Shown one piece after another: positions 22,131-34,391 of a stretch of 64,000 nt of DNA. The stretch is from Ctena decussata (taxonomy: Eukaryota; Mollusca; Bivalvia; Lucinida; Lucinidae). Position 1 is the stretch's first letter. Each line of letters begins with the position of its first letter. The notes under the pieces were generated by a model. It was not told where the DNA came from. It saw nothing but the letters and a program-made list of their open reading frames with translations, and did no database searches. The position numbers and the translations under genes were made by a program. The stretch covers positions 52,202,858-52,266,857 of the forward strand of contig OZ022503.1 in the NCBI GenBank assembly GCA_963989385.1, read 5' to 3'.

Positions 22131-22335
22131 GGAGCACCGGTAGCTCAGTAGGTTAAGCGCTGGCCTGCAGATCTAGCGGTCCCGAATTCGAGACCAGCTG
22201 TAGGCGGGAATCTTTTTAATCTTAAACGAGGTTCCATTGCACACAGCCTTTCATTATCACCAAGCCATCGTCTTGATATGACTGAAATACTGTAAAAAGG
22301 ATGTAAAATCGCAAATCATCCATCAATCCATTTAT
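22131..22335 (+). mobile_element. tRNA-derived SINE (family 2), full length
   Basis: tRNA-like head GGAGCACCGGTAGCTCAGTA with a B-box-like GGTCCCGAATTCGAGACC. A body follows with GTAGGCGGGAATC, CATTGCACACAGCCTTTC and GACTGAAATACTGTAAAAAG. Flanked by TTACAATA (22123-22130 and 22336-22343). An inverted copy is at 24328-24502. A functional tRNA is ruled out by the poor cloverleaf and the long tail. Confidence 0.85.
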
Positions 22336-22343
22336 TTACAATA

Positions 22344-23406
22344 AAAAAGAAATGAAAAACCACTTCTACCTGGCAACCGGTATTCTCTCTCTTGGCTCCT
22401 TTGGTATTGGTATGGCTGAGATGGTCTTTTCAATAGTAGCATCTGCGCTTCTTCGTTTCAAAACCAGTTTCCTGAAGCTTTATAAATGGCATAGGTTAAG
22501 TGCGCATGCTAAGAACAGCCGGTGTGTGTATGTCCAATCTGTTCACGGCTTGCGCCGTTTGATGCGTGTTGTTTTTATTTAAGTCAGTAAAGCCTAGCGA
22601 ATTGATATCAACGCTCTTCTTAAGTTCGGAAAGGTCACTGACAGACTCGGTGCCAAGAGGTGCATATTACGGATTCGTTCCCGCCACCCTCCTGGGGAAC
22701 ACCATTTTGTAAATTGGACAGAAAAAACAAGCTCTGATCAAACGTTTGCATGCATACAAGCGGGGTATTCACGATCTGATTGTTTATACCCTCTGAGGGG
22801 GAATACTGTTTTCACGTTGTCCTTCCTTCAGTCCGTTTGTCCGCAACATATGAAGTTTGCTCCGATTTGTTTCAAATTTTGTCCATGGATACTGCAAATG
22901 AAAAAAGTTGATACGTATATTGCATTTATTCCGGAAGGGTTTCAGTCCTGGGTTATTTCCATTTGTTTATTTTTCGTAAAAAAAGTTTGTTATCGTAACT
23001 CCTGCTAGATTGTTCGATGGATTTTCTTGAAATTGAGTATATGATCCCCCATAGTATGAAGTTGTGCATTAATGTTTCGATATTTAGTTCTGATCCCTTT
23101 TGCTAGAGTTATGTCCCTTTTTGATATTTTTACCCTATTTTAATGGTGTTTTCTTTTTTTTTAATTCGCCTTTGTATTTTTCGTAAAAATGCTTGTTATC
23201 GCAACTCCTCCTAGACACATATTTTTCAGTTTTTCCTAGAAGGGTCTTCCTGCTGAGTTGATCTTTTTTGGAAAATGTTTCGTCGTCCAGGGAAGTAAAT
23301 AGGAAGTTACACTAGTTGTTTCCATTTGTAAAAATGGAAGAAAGACAAGGAGGTGAACCCATTCACATAAAGATATACCAATATTTAGGGAAATTTGACA
23401 CTGACA
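22344..23406. other. Intronic/intergenic, no gene seen
   Basis: Contains sequence of dispersed-repeat character (CCTTCCTTCAGTCCGTTTGT near 22822, and TAGAGTTATGTCCC near 23107), but no supported exon. Confidence 0.5.
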
Positions 23407-23514
23407 CCCAGCGGACATTTGACGTCGAAATAACGTCGTTCTTACGTCGATGCGACGTCATGACGTCGCATCAACGTCAATACGACGTTATTATGACGTC
23501 ATGTGCCTGCTGGG
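23407..23514. repeat. Small CCCAGC-ended island of GACGTC repeats
   Basis: Ends CCCAGCGGACATTTGACGTC and, inverted, CCCAGCAGGCACATGACGTC. The interior is a run of GACGTC/AACGTC palindromes. Related islands are at 35592-35697, 40655-40738 and, cut by the gap, 36218-36260. Confidence 0.75.
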
Positions 23515-24327
23515 AGAGCTATAGGGAGGATATTTGTTTGAAACTAAACTTTTGTCGGTAAGTTTAAATTAGTGTACCGCCAACAGAAAGACATGAGTTT
23601 TTTGTTCATGTATTTGAATCGGTTTATTCAACTATAGCTGCCTCTTATATTGCATGAAAATGCTAAAGTACCCAATCATAAGTCCGAATTTGTAAGTCAT
23701 TTAAACATGGACAGTTCCGGAATATTTTGGATACACAGACATGGGCCCCCAAACAGAGGTGTAATCAGGTGCTCGCGAGATGCCAATTATAAAACACCCT
23801 CCATATCTATGTATCAGTGGAAAAAGTCAGTGAAAATGAAAGTCCGGTATTTGAAAGCCTTACTGGGCTTCGGCTGTGGCCTTTAAATCAGAAATAAGTT
23901 TAGAAACGGCCATATTGCAGGGATCAACGAGGCCATGATGTCTCCCATAAATCTTTTAACTCTTGACACAAGCTTCACCTCATGATATTAACCCTGTGCC
24001 AAAAATTTACGTGTGAGTAGCTTCCCTCTATAAACAAAGCCTTGATAGTTGAAATAGGATTAAGCATAGTTGACTAGCTGAGAGACATAAACTCCGTATG
24101 CAGTTGCGAAGGTATATCGCTACTCAAAAGTGGAAAGTACACTATGGGACATTTGAAGTCGTCCCTCTTGTCATAAAGCCTAGTAGAATTCCGTCGTCAT
24201 CAGCGCTTTTCTTCATTTTCCAAACATTCTCGTGTTACACGACTACTTTAGAAACTGTTTTTGTGGATAAACAAGAAACCTAGCTCATTTCTTTTTAAGG
24301 GCAGGATATAGTAAGCGTTGGTCTCGT
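23515..24327. other. No gene seen
   Basis: Unique-looking sequence without a supported exon or repeat. Confidence 0.45.
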
Positions 24328-24502
24328 AGCCTTTACGTCCTTTTTAACAGTATTTCAGTCATATTAGGACGATGGGAGGGTGATAAGAAAGGTGGTGTGC
24401 AATGGTACCCCGTATACGATTGAAGAGATTCCCGCCTACAGCGGGATTCGGACCCAGGACCGCTAGATTAGCAAGCAAGCGCTAAACCTACTGGGCTCCT
24501 TT
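24328..24502 (-). mobile_element. tRNA-derived SINE (family 2), inverted copy
   Basis: On the minus strand it reads GGAGCCCAGTAGGTTTAGCG, then GTAGGCGGGAATC, GCACACCACC and GACTGAAATACTGTTAAAAA, matching 22131-22335. The B box is GGTCCTGGGTCCGAATCC. Confidence 0.8.
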
Positions 24503-24539
24503 GGTTGTGATAATGCAATAGGATGTTTTCATTACGTTG

Positions 24540-25400
24540 AAAATGTTGCAGACATATTCATTTCATTGTCTCGCAACTATTAAAGAATTATATTTTGCCG
24601 ATATTCATTTCACTGTTTCGAATTGTGCTAAGGTATTAATTTCCTTGTCCTCAAAAGTTTGCGTCTGTATTCATTTCATTGTCTTGAATTTTTATTTAAG
24701 TGTCTTGTAACTTTTTCAGAGTTTGATTTTATTTTTTGTCCACCTTTTTATTTATTTCATTGTCTTAAAAACCCGCAGATGTTTTTACCTCATGTCTTGA
24801 AAATCACGTGGAGGTTTTTAAGTCATTTTCTTGAAAATTTTACAGAGCTATTTATTTGATTGTCATTCTAAACTTCCGCATAGATATTCATTGCATTTTC
24901 TTGAGAATTCCGTAGAAGTATTTATTTTATTGTTTTGAAAATTCTGTAGAAGTATTTATTTCACTGTCTTGAAAATGCTCCAGAGGTATTTGTTTCATCA
25001 TCATTCAAAAACTCCGCAGATGTTCTGATTTCATTATCTTGAAAAGTTCACTGTGATATATATTTCATCGTCTCCAAAATTTTGCACAGGTGTTTATTTC
25101 GGTCTTAAAAATTCCATAGCGGTATGTATAACATTGTCTTGAAAGTCCGCGGGTGTCTTTATTTCCGTAAAATCCGTAAAAGTGGTTATTTCATTTTCAT
25201 TCAAAATCTCTGCAGAGGTTTTTATTTCACTGTCCACAGAGGTATTTATTTCTTTGTCATTCAAAGACTCCGCGAGGTACTTATTTCATTCTCTTGAAAA
25301 CTCTGCAGAGGTATTTATTTCATTGTCATTCAAAAACTCCCAGGGGAATTTATTTCACTATATCTTGAAAATTCTGCTGAGATATTCGATTGTGCTAAAA
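24540..25400 (+). repeat. Minisatellite of about 37-38 bp units
   Basis: Over 20 variable units of the form GCAGAGGTATTTATTTCATT followed by GTCTTGAAAATTC or GTCATTCAAAAACTCC. Unit length drifts by a few bases. Open frames across it (for example 25182-25421) are by-products of the repeat. Confidence 0.9.
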
Positions 25401-26508
25401 AGAGTCATAATATTAATTTAAATCAATTTCGCAAATGAATTTATCAACACTAGGAAGAAACCCGCGACACCATAATGTAACCAATAATGCAAAAACTCTC
25501 GACAGCTCTTTCAAATCCTACAAGAATTTCCACGCAGATCGTCAGCTAACCATTTTCATATCTTCTGTGCAGTTATAAATTTCCCCCTTTTTGACACTCG
25601 TGCACACGCGTTCGACCATCATCAAACAAAGATGATATCCGGATTGTTTTCATACATGATGTTTACAGGATTCACAATACCAGCGTAAGTGGTGTGGTCG
25701 TCTTTACAGAAGCTGAAAGTAAATTTGGAAACTTGTATGAATGATCTCAAACTGCACGTTAAACATAAAATAAACCGACAGCAAAATTATGACATTTGAT
25801 AGTTAGTAAGGACTGCTCAGATATGGAAATTATTTTTCTTATCTACATCCCGAGATAAGCCTGGAATGATGATTTCGTCCATGTATTTTTATTTTATTAT
25901 TTTTCTTTTTACTCAGAGGGAACTTTGCCATCACTCCAGTCAAAGAGGGTAAAACCTTCTCTTTCGGCATGACCTTCAGCCAGACAAAACACACAAACTA
26001 AGACACCCAAAGGGTCTGCCAGACGCTCCAAGAGAAAGAGAATTACATTATATCATTAATATAAAGCGAAATGGTACTTACATAAGTATTTTAACATTAT
26101 GTCATTGTCAATATCCGTTATCATCGGTTTTTATAATATTAAGAAATTTTGTCAGTCTTTGGGTATCCACCGCTGCTTTGTGTGTTTAGGCTGATCCAAG
26201 AGAAGGGACAAAGGATAGGTTTTACTGAGCTTCCATTGGAGTAATGGCGAAGTTTTGTTTATTGTGGCTCCTCAATGCAGCCGTGTCAACGAGGCGGATT
26301 TAGTAGGGGCTGCGGCTTAACCTTTCTCATCCGGAGCAATGAGTCATATAATTTTCAAGATATTTTGAAGTTTTGTTTTTGTTTTTCAGAGACTCGGGTC
26401 TTTAAATGGCTTCTTCCATGTGATTGGTCGTCACTGCCGTGCAGGTTCTAAGCCAGAGTTGAAACGCGTTGCAAAACAACTCAGCCATTTTTGCCTCCTT
26501 TCTCAATT
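25401..26508. other. No gene seen
   Basis: Includes an inverted pair: TTGCCATCACTCCAGTCAAA (25926) and the diverged inverse CCATTGGAGTAATGGCGAAG near 26232, with GACAAAACACACAAAC near 25983. Probably an old DNA element. No exon supported. Confidence 0.45.
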
Positions 26509-26652
26509 AAGAAATGAATTTCTTTTTCTGACATTTATCGAAGTGGGTCGCCTTCAAAGTAGGTGAAATCCGAATGGGTTCATGAAAACTTTGCTAGCAA
26601 CGCAATGTAGTTTATACTTCGACAAACACCAGAAAAATTAAGTTCGTTTCTT
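26509..26652. repeat. Palindromic MITE (family A, diverged copy)
   Basis: Edges AAGAAATGAATT and its inverse (TTCGTTTCTT), with inner TTATCGAAGT and TTTATACTTCGA. Same plan as 1188-1345 but with many mismatches. It overlaps the left arm of the larger inverted repeat. Confidence 0.65.
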
Positions 26653-27021
26653 TTCTATCTATTATTTGACCATAAATTTGCATATTAGGGGCTGCAGTTG
26701 AAGCAGAAAAACATTTATACGCCGTTTTTTCTAGGCTACAAACAGCGGAACAGAGTCAACGACATCACAACGACGTCATAGAGACGTTCTCAGTTAAGCT
26801 GGGCCATTAGCTATTATTTTTGTCCTTCGTACTACCTTTCTTTACATTACAAAATAACGGTCCTATTTACCCTCTGACAAGTAGCCCTCTGTCTAAAGAA
26901 GTAGATAAAAGTACCAAGACATGCATGCGTTTTGTCAGACATTTTTAACACTGGTTCGAATAGTGATACACTGGTTTAAAAGGCGACGTTTTTAAATGTC
27001 GCAATATTGCCGTTGTATATA

Positions 27022-27199
27022 CAGTAAAACCTGTCTTATTGGCTACCTCTATTAAGCAAGCAACCTGTATTAGGCAAGCGTGTATTCAGTTCCCAAAACA
27101 GGCAAATACATTGAAATGTACCTGTACTAAGCAAGCCCCTGTCTTAAGCAATCAGGTTTTGATTATCCCTAAGGTGCTTGCTTAATACAGGTTGGACTG
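27022..27199. mobile_element. Pogo/Tigger-like MITE
   Basis: Ends CAGTAAAACCTGTCTTATTG and inverse CAGTCCAACCTGTATTAAGC, flanked by TA. Inner copies of TAAGCAAGC recur. These are the hallmarks of Tigger/pogo termini. 178 bp, no coding. Confidence 0.8.
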
Positions 27200-29394
27200 T
27201 ATATGAACGCCGCACGGCTAAAACAGATAAATCACTGCTTAAAATCGAGTTCCATTATTAAATTCAGGTGATTTCTTATATATTTCCCCGCTTAACCATT
27301 ATCTAAAGGGTAGTTTTTGCTACGAAATGAGACTGGGAACTAATGTCGCAAATTTTATGTAACCTACGTCACAGCGCTAAATTCGTGATACATGTATTAA
27401 CTAAAATGGCCCAGAATCATAAAACTTACAAGATCACACGAGGAAATATGTGTTCCTTAATAGTTTATATCATTTGTGCAGATTTTGTCCATTTTGTATA
27501 TTTTACTCGACTTCAAAGTATATTACCCCATCATTTTTCTTTAAGAATGTAACCTTACGTCACGGGCTTTTCTTAAAACTGAGCAAAGCAATCGCTCTGA
27601 AACTCATGTGCAAAATCCTGCCTAGTAACAGCTACAAGATGGTGTGCTTAGATTTCATGCACTGAACATTAAATGGTATAAAAACGTTGAAAAGCGTGTA
27701 CTGTAACCTACGTCACACGTAACCTACGTCACAACGTCACTAAGATCACGTTTTGAAAGCGTTGACGTCATTTGATTAAGCAGCGCTTCATCGAAAACCC
27801 CTTTCGTCCAGAAAAGCAAAGAAAAATATTTTAAATTGAAACCAGCCAAAATAATCAAATGTCAGTAGATTGTTGAAAGTACAATGCTACGCATGTCAAA
27901 GAAATCGTATGCGACATCGTTCTTCAACGTATCTAAATAACGCCATAAATCACGCCATTTTTTAATTGTTAGGGTATGTCTCTTAACATGGTTGGTATTC
28001 CATAATCTTAAACTATTATCTGAAAATATTTTAAAGCTTTGAAGCAGATATCATGAGCATTATGGTCGTGATTTTTTCTTGAATTCTGGCATGGTTGTAT
28101 AAATGGCCATTTTTGACCGCGAATGGCCCAGCTTAACTGAGAACGTCTCCATAACGTCGCCTACGTCCAACCAGATTGGAGAGAACCATGATTTATTTTT
28201 ACGTCACTTTTCGTCAAGTGACGTCGCGTGAACCAATGTAGTTATTGAAGTATAAACTACATTACGATCTAATGGTTTACCAAAGGGTTTTTTCAATAAA
28301 TGCACGGGAAAGTAAATATTAGGAATTTTACTCTTTGAAAGAAAACAATAAATAATTTGCATCCACAGTCGCACATTCCTTTCTTTAAGTGTAGATCCCT
28401 TTTCCACGGTGCATAACCATATCGGACGCTATCTGTGAAAATCTGCGTTACTTGACTCTATCTGTGAGTGCTACGGACTCTATTTGTTACTTGCTATGGA
28501 CGCTTCGGCGATTCAGTCAAAGAAAAAGGGACAAAACGTGTAAGTTCTGTGTTTCATGGTTTCCACGGAACACATACCTTATTTTTTCTAATATTTCCGT
28601 CGATATTATTCAGCTAGCGATGTTCATGGCTTGTCATCAGTGAAATCAAATGCAGCGTGATAGTGCAGGAGCGTACATGGCCAAGGAAAACAAGGAAAAA
28701 CTCAGTGTTTTTATTTGTAGGTAATGAATTTTGTCCTTAATTTACGAACATAATTATGTTCTTGATAATTTACACTTGTCGTTAGGTGTATAAATAAAAT
28801 CTTTACGTTAATATCAATATTTAAAGGACACCACCCATTATTTTCAATATTCCGGATTCTATTTGTGCCGCATAAATAATGTAATTTTATGCCAACGGAC
28901 AGATGTTGTCCCCAAGGCAACGGACTATACTTGTGAGCAGCGGACCTTACTTGTGATGTTTGTTTTCTTCGTTTTCAGCCAAAAACGTCGTAAAAGATCA
29001 AACTTGTGGTTTCATCAGCCAAAACGGCAAAGGCTAAGTTCCGAATTTTAAAACAGTCCGGCGGCGCATGCTCAATTCGTGTCCACAGTAGATTTCGTCT
29101 TTTCGCATGGCGTCTTTTTGTCTTTTCGCGTGGCGTCTTTTCGCGGCGAAAAGACGAAATGGCACAAACCAGCCACCATATATTCGCACTAAGCAACATG
29201 AAAGACTTGGTTGCTTGTGATGAGCTTTCATAAAATTATCGGTTTCACAATCATTTCAAAGGAAATGAGACTAAATATTTTTTATGAAAAAACTGTATTG
29301 AGGAGTGGATCACTTACTGCACAGTTGTATAACTCTGAGAGCAAGCTGTTACTAATAAAGTTGTTTTTTTTTCTTTCGTTTGAAAGATATCTCT

Positions 29395-29590
29395 ATTCTG
29401 TTCTATCCCATAACCTTACAAGGTCGTTGGAGCACCACAGATGACTTTGAAACGGTCCCTTTCCACCTTGTCCTGTTTTAAACTGCCGTAGTTGAGCTGG
29501 CAAAGTCCATTCCTGTCCACTCTTTAATATTGTCTTCCCACCTCTTCTTCTGTCTACCTCTTCTTCTTTTTTCCTTTCACTGTGCCCTGT
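29395..29590 (-). mobile_element. LINE 3'-terminal fragment
   Basis: Minus strand: segment for EEWTGMDFASS-type tail (here IKEWTGMDFAS), then GGTGGAAAGGGACC and the GTGCTCCAACGACC 3' end. Same family as 2023-2515. Confidence 0.75.
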
Positions 29591-29674
29591 AGAATTGTCT
29601 TAGTTCTATATTCATTGTTTCCTTTTCTTACTCATCGGAGCAGGAAATTTAAGAACTGATAGCAACTCTTTTCT

Positions 29675-29818
29675 GACCCAGGTGCTGCAGTGTGGGAAAT
29701 TGTAAGTGCTAAGCTGGAGATAGGATATCTTGCTCTAGGACACAATACAAGGTGCCTCTCTTAGAGATCGAACTCGCGACCCTTCGATCTCAAGTCAGAC
29801 ACGCTACCAATTGCAACA
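29675..29818 (-). mobile_element. tRNA-derived SINE (family 3, copy 1)
   Basis: On the minus strand, GCAATTGGTAGCGTGTCTGA (A box region) then GGGTCGCGAGTTCGATCTC (B box), followed by GTGTCCTAGAGCAAGATATC. Tail not clear. Confidence 0.65.
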
Positions 29819-30289
29819 CTGTTTATGTAGAGCTTTCCTGGGTATTGTAGAGCAAAATCTATGGAAGCCACATCGTTTGTTTTTTCTCAGTTCAAAAAGA
29901 CATATTTTCAAGGGAGGAAACTTTTGTGTCTTTATTGTTTGCTGTTTTGATAGTATAACGTTTGTAGAAGGCACATACAAGCATGAGTACACTGATTTAT
30001 GGCTACGCTAATCAAAACTTCTGAAGGCCCAGTTTTCTTGAGGCCCGGCAGATTGACAGAACACAGACCAGACAGACCAACAGACAGACAGGGCGGTGGA
30101 TACGTGCGTTTTTGTGGACTGCGTCATGACAAAACATGCTCTGTGCACATGCTGACATCAAAGCCTGCAGATCAGTCTTACACATCCGCGGTCTAATCAG
30201 CGTAATTCTGTTCGCTGCATGAATAACAAGTTTGTAGTCAGCCAAAGGATAGCTTCCAACCAGCTTGGGTGATTCCGTAGACAGTTGTG

Positions 30290-31400
30290 TGAATAGGCGT
30301 CCACAAGGAGTCCACTCCTTGATATTGTCTTCCCACCTCCTCCTCCGTCCCTCCCCTCCCCCCCCCCTTTCACTGTGTCCTGAAGAATAATCTTTGCTAA
30401 ACCCGAGAAGACCTTGAGACGTGGCAAAACCACCCCAGCCCCCGCCTCCCGACCAGCATCAGGAGCAGCGTCCTGCAAAACTCCTCATGGGTTATATGGT
30501 CCTTGTGCGAAATGTTCTTTTCTCTAACTCTGCTGTCAAGACCCACGATTCACAGGCATACAGAAATATGGAAATGTCAAGGGAGCGCATAAGTCTCACC
30601 CTTGATCCAAGAGACATGCCGCTATCACTCCAAATTGGTTTCAGCTTGGTAAGAGCTGAAGTGGCTTGTGCAATCCTTGAAAGAATCTCCTGTTTTGAGT
30701 AATCATCTGAGACAACTAACCCAAGGCCTTTGAAGCTGCTTACAGTACCCAGCTTCTGCCCTGTTACCTTGATCTCCCTCTGGATGCCATCTGCGCTGTT
30801 CGTCACCAGTTTGGTCCTCTCAACACTGATCTCCATCTTACACCTTGTGCAGGTTTGGTCGAGGCTTTCAACTAGAGCCTCTAGTTCCTGCTCTTCCTCA
30901 GCTAGAGCGTCTATGTCATCAGCAAACCGCTAATTGGCAATGTCTCTGCCGCCCATGCCTCCCCACCCCCGGCTCTTCCAGTGCATCAGACACGAACCGT
31001 TCGAGAAAAATGTTGAAGAAGGTGGGTGACAGAAGACATCCTTTTTTGACTCCAACTGTTGTTCTGAACCATTCTCCTGTGCTGCCATTGATCAGGACTG
31101 CACTTGTAGCCTTGTCGTACAGCTGCTCAATGGTGCGAACTTGACCTGCACCGACATTGCACCTCCGCATGGTGGCCCATAAGGCTGCATGCCATACCCT
31201 GTCAAAGGCTTTTATGAAATCAATGAAGACACGGCACAGATTCTGCTGATGTTGGAGATACTTTTCACACAGGACTCTAAGGCTGAAGATCTGTTCTGTG
31301 GTGCTCCTTCCCGCTCGGAACCCTGCCTGTTCCTCAGCGATCTCTTCGGCTTGTGGTTAAAGCCTGTTCAAGATGACTTCAGCATGACTTATAACTGCAA
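30290..31400 (-). mobile_element. LINE reverse-transcriptase fragment (copy 3)
   Basis: The longest RT copy here. Minus-strand pieces in order: EEQAGFRAGRSTTEQIFSL, LCRVFIDFIKAFDRVWH, RTIEQLYDKATSAVLINGST, GVKKGCLLSPTFFNIFLERF, then MEISVERTKLVTNSADG, SFKGLGLVVSDDYSKQE and SLDISIFLYACESWVL. The segment of the catalytic ADD motif is broken by a stop near 30930. Multiple shifts, inactive. Confidence 0.88.
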
Positions 31401-32275
31401 CAGCAAAAATATGTATACGCGCGTATTGAAACGTTGATTCATTTCTTTGGCTTTGAGGTGACCAAAACCCTCTGAAAAGTTTTAAAATGTGTGCAAGAAG
31501 AGGAATCAATCAATCATGAACGATCAATCAATGAACGATCGATCAATCAATCATTGATCAATCAATCATGCCTCTTATTGATACCATTTTCGGATCACAA
31601 GACAAATGTAAGCCCATGCTTCTGAAGCACAGATAGTTTTCGATGATATTGGCAGATAGAGTCCTGTGTGAAGCACGATTAGCCGCTGGTAGAGTCTGAT
31701 GCCAGGCGCATATAGCATCCGGTGCCATTGTAAAAGGTAAAAAAAATCCGATTTTCTTCAAAAAGGAGATATTCTTTCAACTCAGAGCCTTACAAAATTT
31801 TAAATTCATTCATAAGGGTCAAACTTATCCAACCGATCTGTTTTCTTTCCATTGCTTTCGCAACTGATCGGCGTTCAAAGTGGACACACTCTTCAAAATT
31901 GTCAAATCTTGACCTTCATTCCAGCTTGTAGACTCGAAAGTAAAAACGAATTAGGCATAACAGCTATAGATACTGGAAGACGCGGATGTCTGATGTTCCG
32001 TGCACCTTATGCCCCATAAGAAAATGTGTTGTTTACAATTATATTAGAGTTTATTAACACCCACCCTTACCTCGTTTTCCATTTTGGGACGGATAGAATC
32101 CTAAACTAACGCAAATAGACTCCGAAATACACAGATAGAGTCCAGTTTTCACAGATAGCGTCCGATATGGTTATGCACCGTGTTTTCCATCCCTCATAAA
32201 ATCACAGAAGTTGTCTTTATTTGTAAAAATCACAAAAAAGACATTCAAGACCGAACAACCCAAGCAGCAGCTTAC

Positions 32276-32392
32276 CTATAGCTGTCACTAGAAGACGAGT
32301 CAAGGCTTGAAACATCACTGTCGTCTGCTGGTGGTTCCTTAGTGTCGTCTGCATACTCAGGGCTCTTGGAAGGACTTGAACCTTTGCTGGAA
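32276..32392 (-). CDS. Cytoplasmic-tail exon of second membrane-protein cassette (locus 3)
   Basis: Acceptor TTTTACCAG and donor GTAAGC on the minus strand. Phase 2 at both ends, 117 bp. It encodes SSKGSSPSKSPEYADD, TKEPPADDSDVSSLDSSSS and DSY: acidic, Ser-rich, many potential casein-kinase sites. It joins in frame to the membrane exon 34188-34290 (CG + T = Arg) and to the terminal exon 21344-21458. No known domain. Confidence 0.75.
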
Positions 32393-34187
32393 CTGGTAAA
32401 ACATTGTCCATTTCTAGTATGGAATAAAACATTTGGAATATTCATTGTTGCACGGTATAACAAGTTCCAAGTATATCTAATTCCATTCATTTTCTTAATA
32501 ATTTTCTTTCGGTTGGCCATTCTTCCTGGCACCGGTTAATGTGAGCTGGTTGTGGTTGTCATTTTCTGTCGCTAACGGGTTATAGTCCGTTCCAATACTT
32601 GCGTGTTTTTCCTATGCTTGTGGTAAAACTGTTATAAGTTGTAAATAAAGTCCTTCGAACAGCGGGCCATTACTTGTCAAATTCTAGTGGAACTGACTTC
32701 CTCGTGCTCTTTTTAACCCTTTTTTGACCAGTGGACTTGTCTATCCTAATCATTTGGATCAGTCCATTTGTAGTTTTAGGGGTTTCTGGTGTCTATTTTC
32801 ATGGTCATTATATTTTGCAGAGAAATCCCTGCAAGCAAACAGTGTAGACACTGATCAAACGCCGCGTTCTGCGGCGTCTGAACAGGATCCTAACTGTTTG
32901 CATATGTCCCAAAAATATGTCTTGAAAGGGTCAATTTAGCAGTACCTATAGTCGGCTTTAATTTTTAAAAAGAATTTACTGGTAAACAATTTTATTTCTG
33001 TTGGTAACTGGACTGAAGAAATGGATGACGAAGCTGTTTTCAACATTGATTGGATTGGACGTTATGCTAACAGTAAAAAAATGTCTCCTTTTGGAACACA
33101 TACACCAGCTGCATACACCTTCCGACCAATCTGTTAGTTGCGTCGGGGATCTTTTGCAGTACAGACAAACCCTGCCTCTGTCCAGATTTTGAGCAGTAAG
33201 GTTTTGGTCGACATTTCTGTCCCTGTATTTCACTTTTTCCTTAGGGTATATGATTTTCTACGTATCATCAACAAAATAAAAAAAAAAATAAAAAAAGAAA
33301 AATTTGAGGAATGCAAATGATACTAGTCACAAACTTTCGACTTTGCGTACAGCGGAAACTAAGAGTCTACAGTCTGCGTCAATGTGCAGACCGATCAGGA
33401 TATTCTCTGTTCACAGAGATCCATTTAGCGACTAGTGATTACTATGATCAGCCAGCGCAAATGCATAGACTAAGAGTGCACAGGTTCTGTAAGACACCTG
33501 TCCTGACGATGCGGCTTAGGTATGCAATGAAATAATGATATAATGAAATAAGATATGATGAAAGAATGTAGTCGGATAGGTAGATTAGATTTCAACTGAT
33601 CCGATTGTTGTTTGTACGAAACTGCTGATACCATATGGTTTGAGCTTACGTTGTCTAGTATAGGCATGCACAGTCCCGGCATACGAACCAGGGGCGCAGC
33701 TAGGGGCCATGTCACAGTTTATGCTCCTGGACATTTCACTATTGGTATTGAAATCTTGTTTTGTTTAATTAACAATACTTTAATATGCAAATACGCAGGT
33801 GCGTGTTAAAATTTTGTCACGGTGACAAAGTTTCAAAAACACGCTTGCATATTTGAGTAAAGATGCAGCTACGCAGTTGTACTTAGTGTCTCGTCTAGTA
33901 TATACATTTTCAGTATGGAAATACGCAGTTTGACAAACTTTCAATACGCGCCAGCAATTTGGCGTTCAGCACTTACAGGGCCGATTGCTCAGATCTAGTG
34001 TCAAATTAACTCGAGAGTTAGCCATATAATTTATATGACCTTACATAGAGGTTACCATAAACTAGGTCTCAGCAAGCGGTACAGTACTATGTATTGTAAA
34101 TGTCTAATTAACAACACTTAAGCATTCAAAAACGCAGATTGACAAAATGCCTATTTGCGTATAGATGCAGCTACGCAATGTACTTAC
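32393..34187 (-). other. Intron of locus 3
   Basis: Carries a dispersed palindromic repeat at 32825-32910 (GTGTAGACACTGATCAAACG and CGCCGCGTTCTGCGGCG) that recurs at 35262-35335 and 53985-54050. No further exon seen. Confidence 0.5.
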
Positions 34188-34290
34188 CGTGTCCAAAAGA
34201 TGACGATGACAATTGCACAACCAATAGCTATCACAGCAACACTGAATCCGACAGACAAGCCCACGACAAGAGTCTTGTCTTCTTCCTCAT
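34188..34290 (-). CDS. Transmembrane exon of second membrane-protein cassette (locus 3)
   Basis: Acceptor TTTATAG and donor GTAAGT on the minus strand. Starts in phase 1 and ends in phase 2, 103 bp. It encodes DEEEDKTLVV followed by a strong helix (GLSVGFSVAVIAIGCAIVIV) and IFWTR stop-transfer. Phase pattern and layout equal those of 45364-45475 in the EGF gene, although the helix sequences differ. Single-pass type I topology inferred. Confidence 0.85.
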
Positions 34291-34391
34291 CTATAAATTG
34301 AAAACAAAATATACGAATCGTTTTATGGATCTCTGAGCAAACAGATTATACCACAGGTAGATCATTTGTATGTTCGATAGTCTCGCCGTTC

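Larger units (their letters stand above)
26509..28290. mobile_element. Large inverted-repeat element in intron of locus 3
   Basis: A perfect 26 bp inverted pair, starting GACGTTCTCAGTTAAGCTGG, lies at 26783-26808 and 28122-28147. Outside it, AATGTAGTTTATACTTC (26610) is answered by its inverse near 28246. The interior has repeated AACCTACGTCAC (27360, 27709, 27720) and no long reading frame. It contains a pogo-like MITE at 27022-27199. Ends approximate. Confidence 0.65.
28406..32181. mobile_element. 3.8 kb composite bounded by inverted repeats with iterated CGGACTCTATCTGTG motifs
   Basis: The outer 36 bp or so are nearly identical in inverse (ACGGTGCATAACCATATCGG, then ACGCTATCTGTGAAAA). The motif GGACTCTATCTGTG recurs in the same sense relative to each end: near 28430, 28455, 28476, 28922 and 28942 at the left, and, inverted, near 32150, 32132, 32109, 32090, 31700 and 31650 at the right. 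TTTTCC borders both ends. Inside are a SINE and two LINE pieces but no transposase. Confidence 0.65.

Noticed and set aside
22131..22335. Possible functional tRNA gene
   Set aside because: Mismatched acceptor stem, long tail, TTACAATA duplications and a second inverted copy at 24328 show a SINE.
24659..25421. Open frames across the 24.5-25.4 kb block
   Set aside because: They follow the period of a 37-38 bp minisatellite and shift with it; no protein family.
28975..29233. Overlapping frames on both strands near 29.1 kb
   Set aside because: The region is an inverted repeat around GTCTTTTCGCG; the mirrored frames reflect the palindrome.
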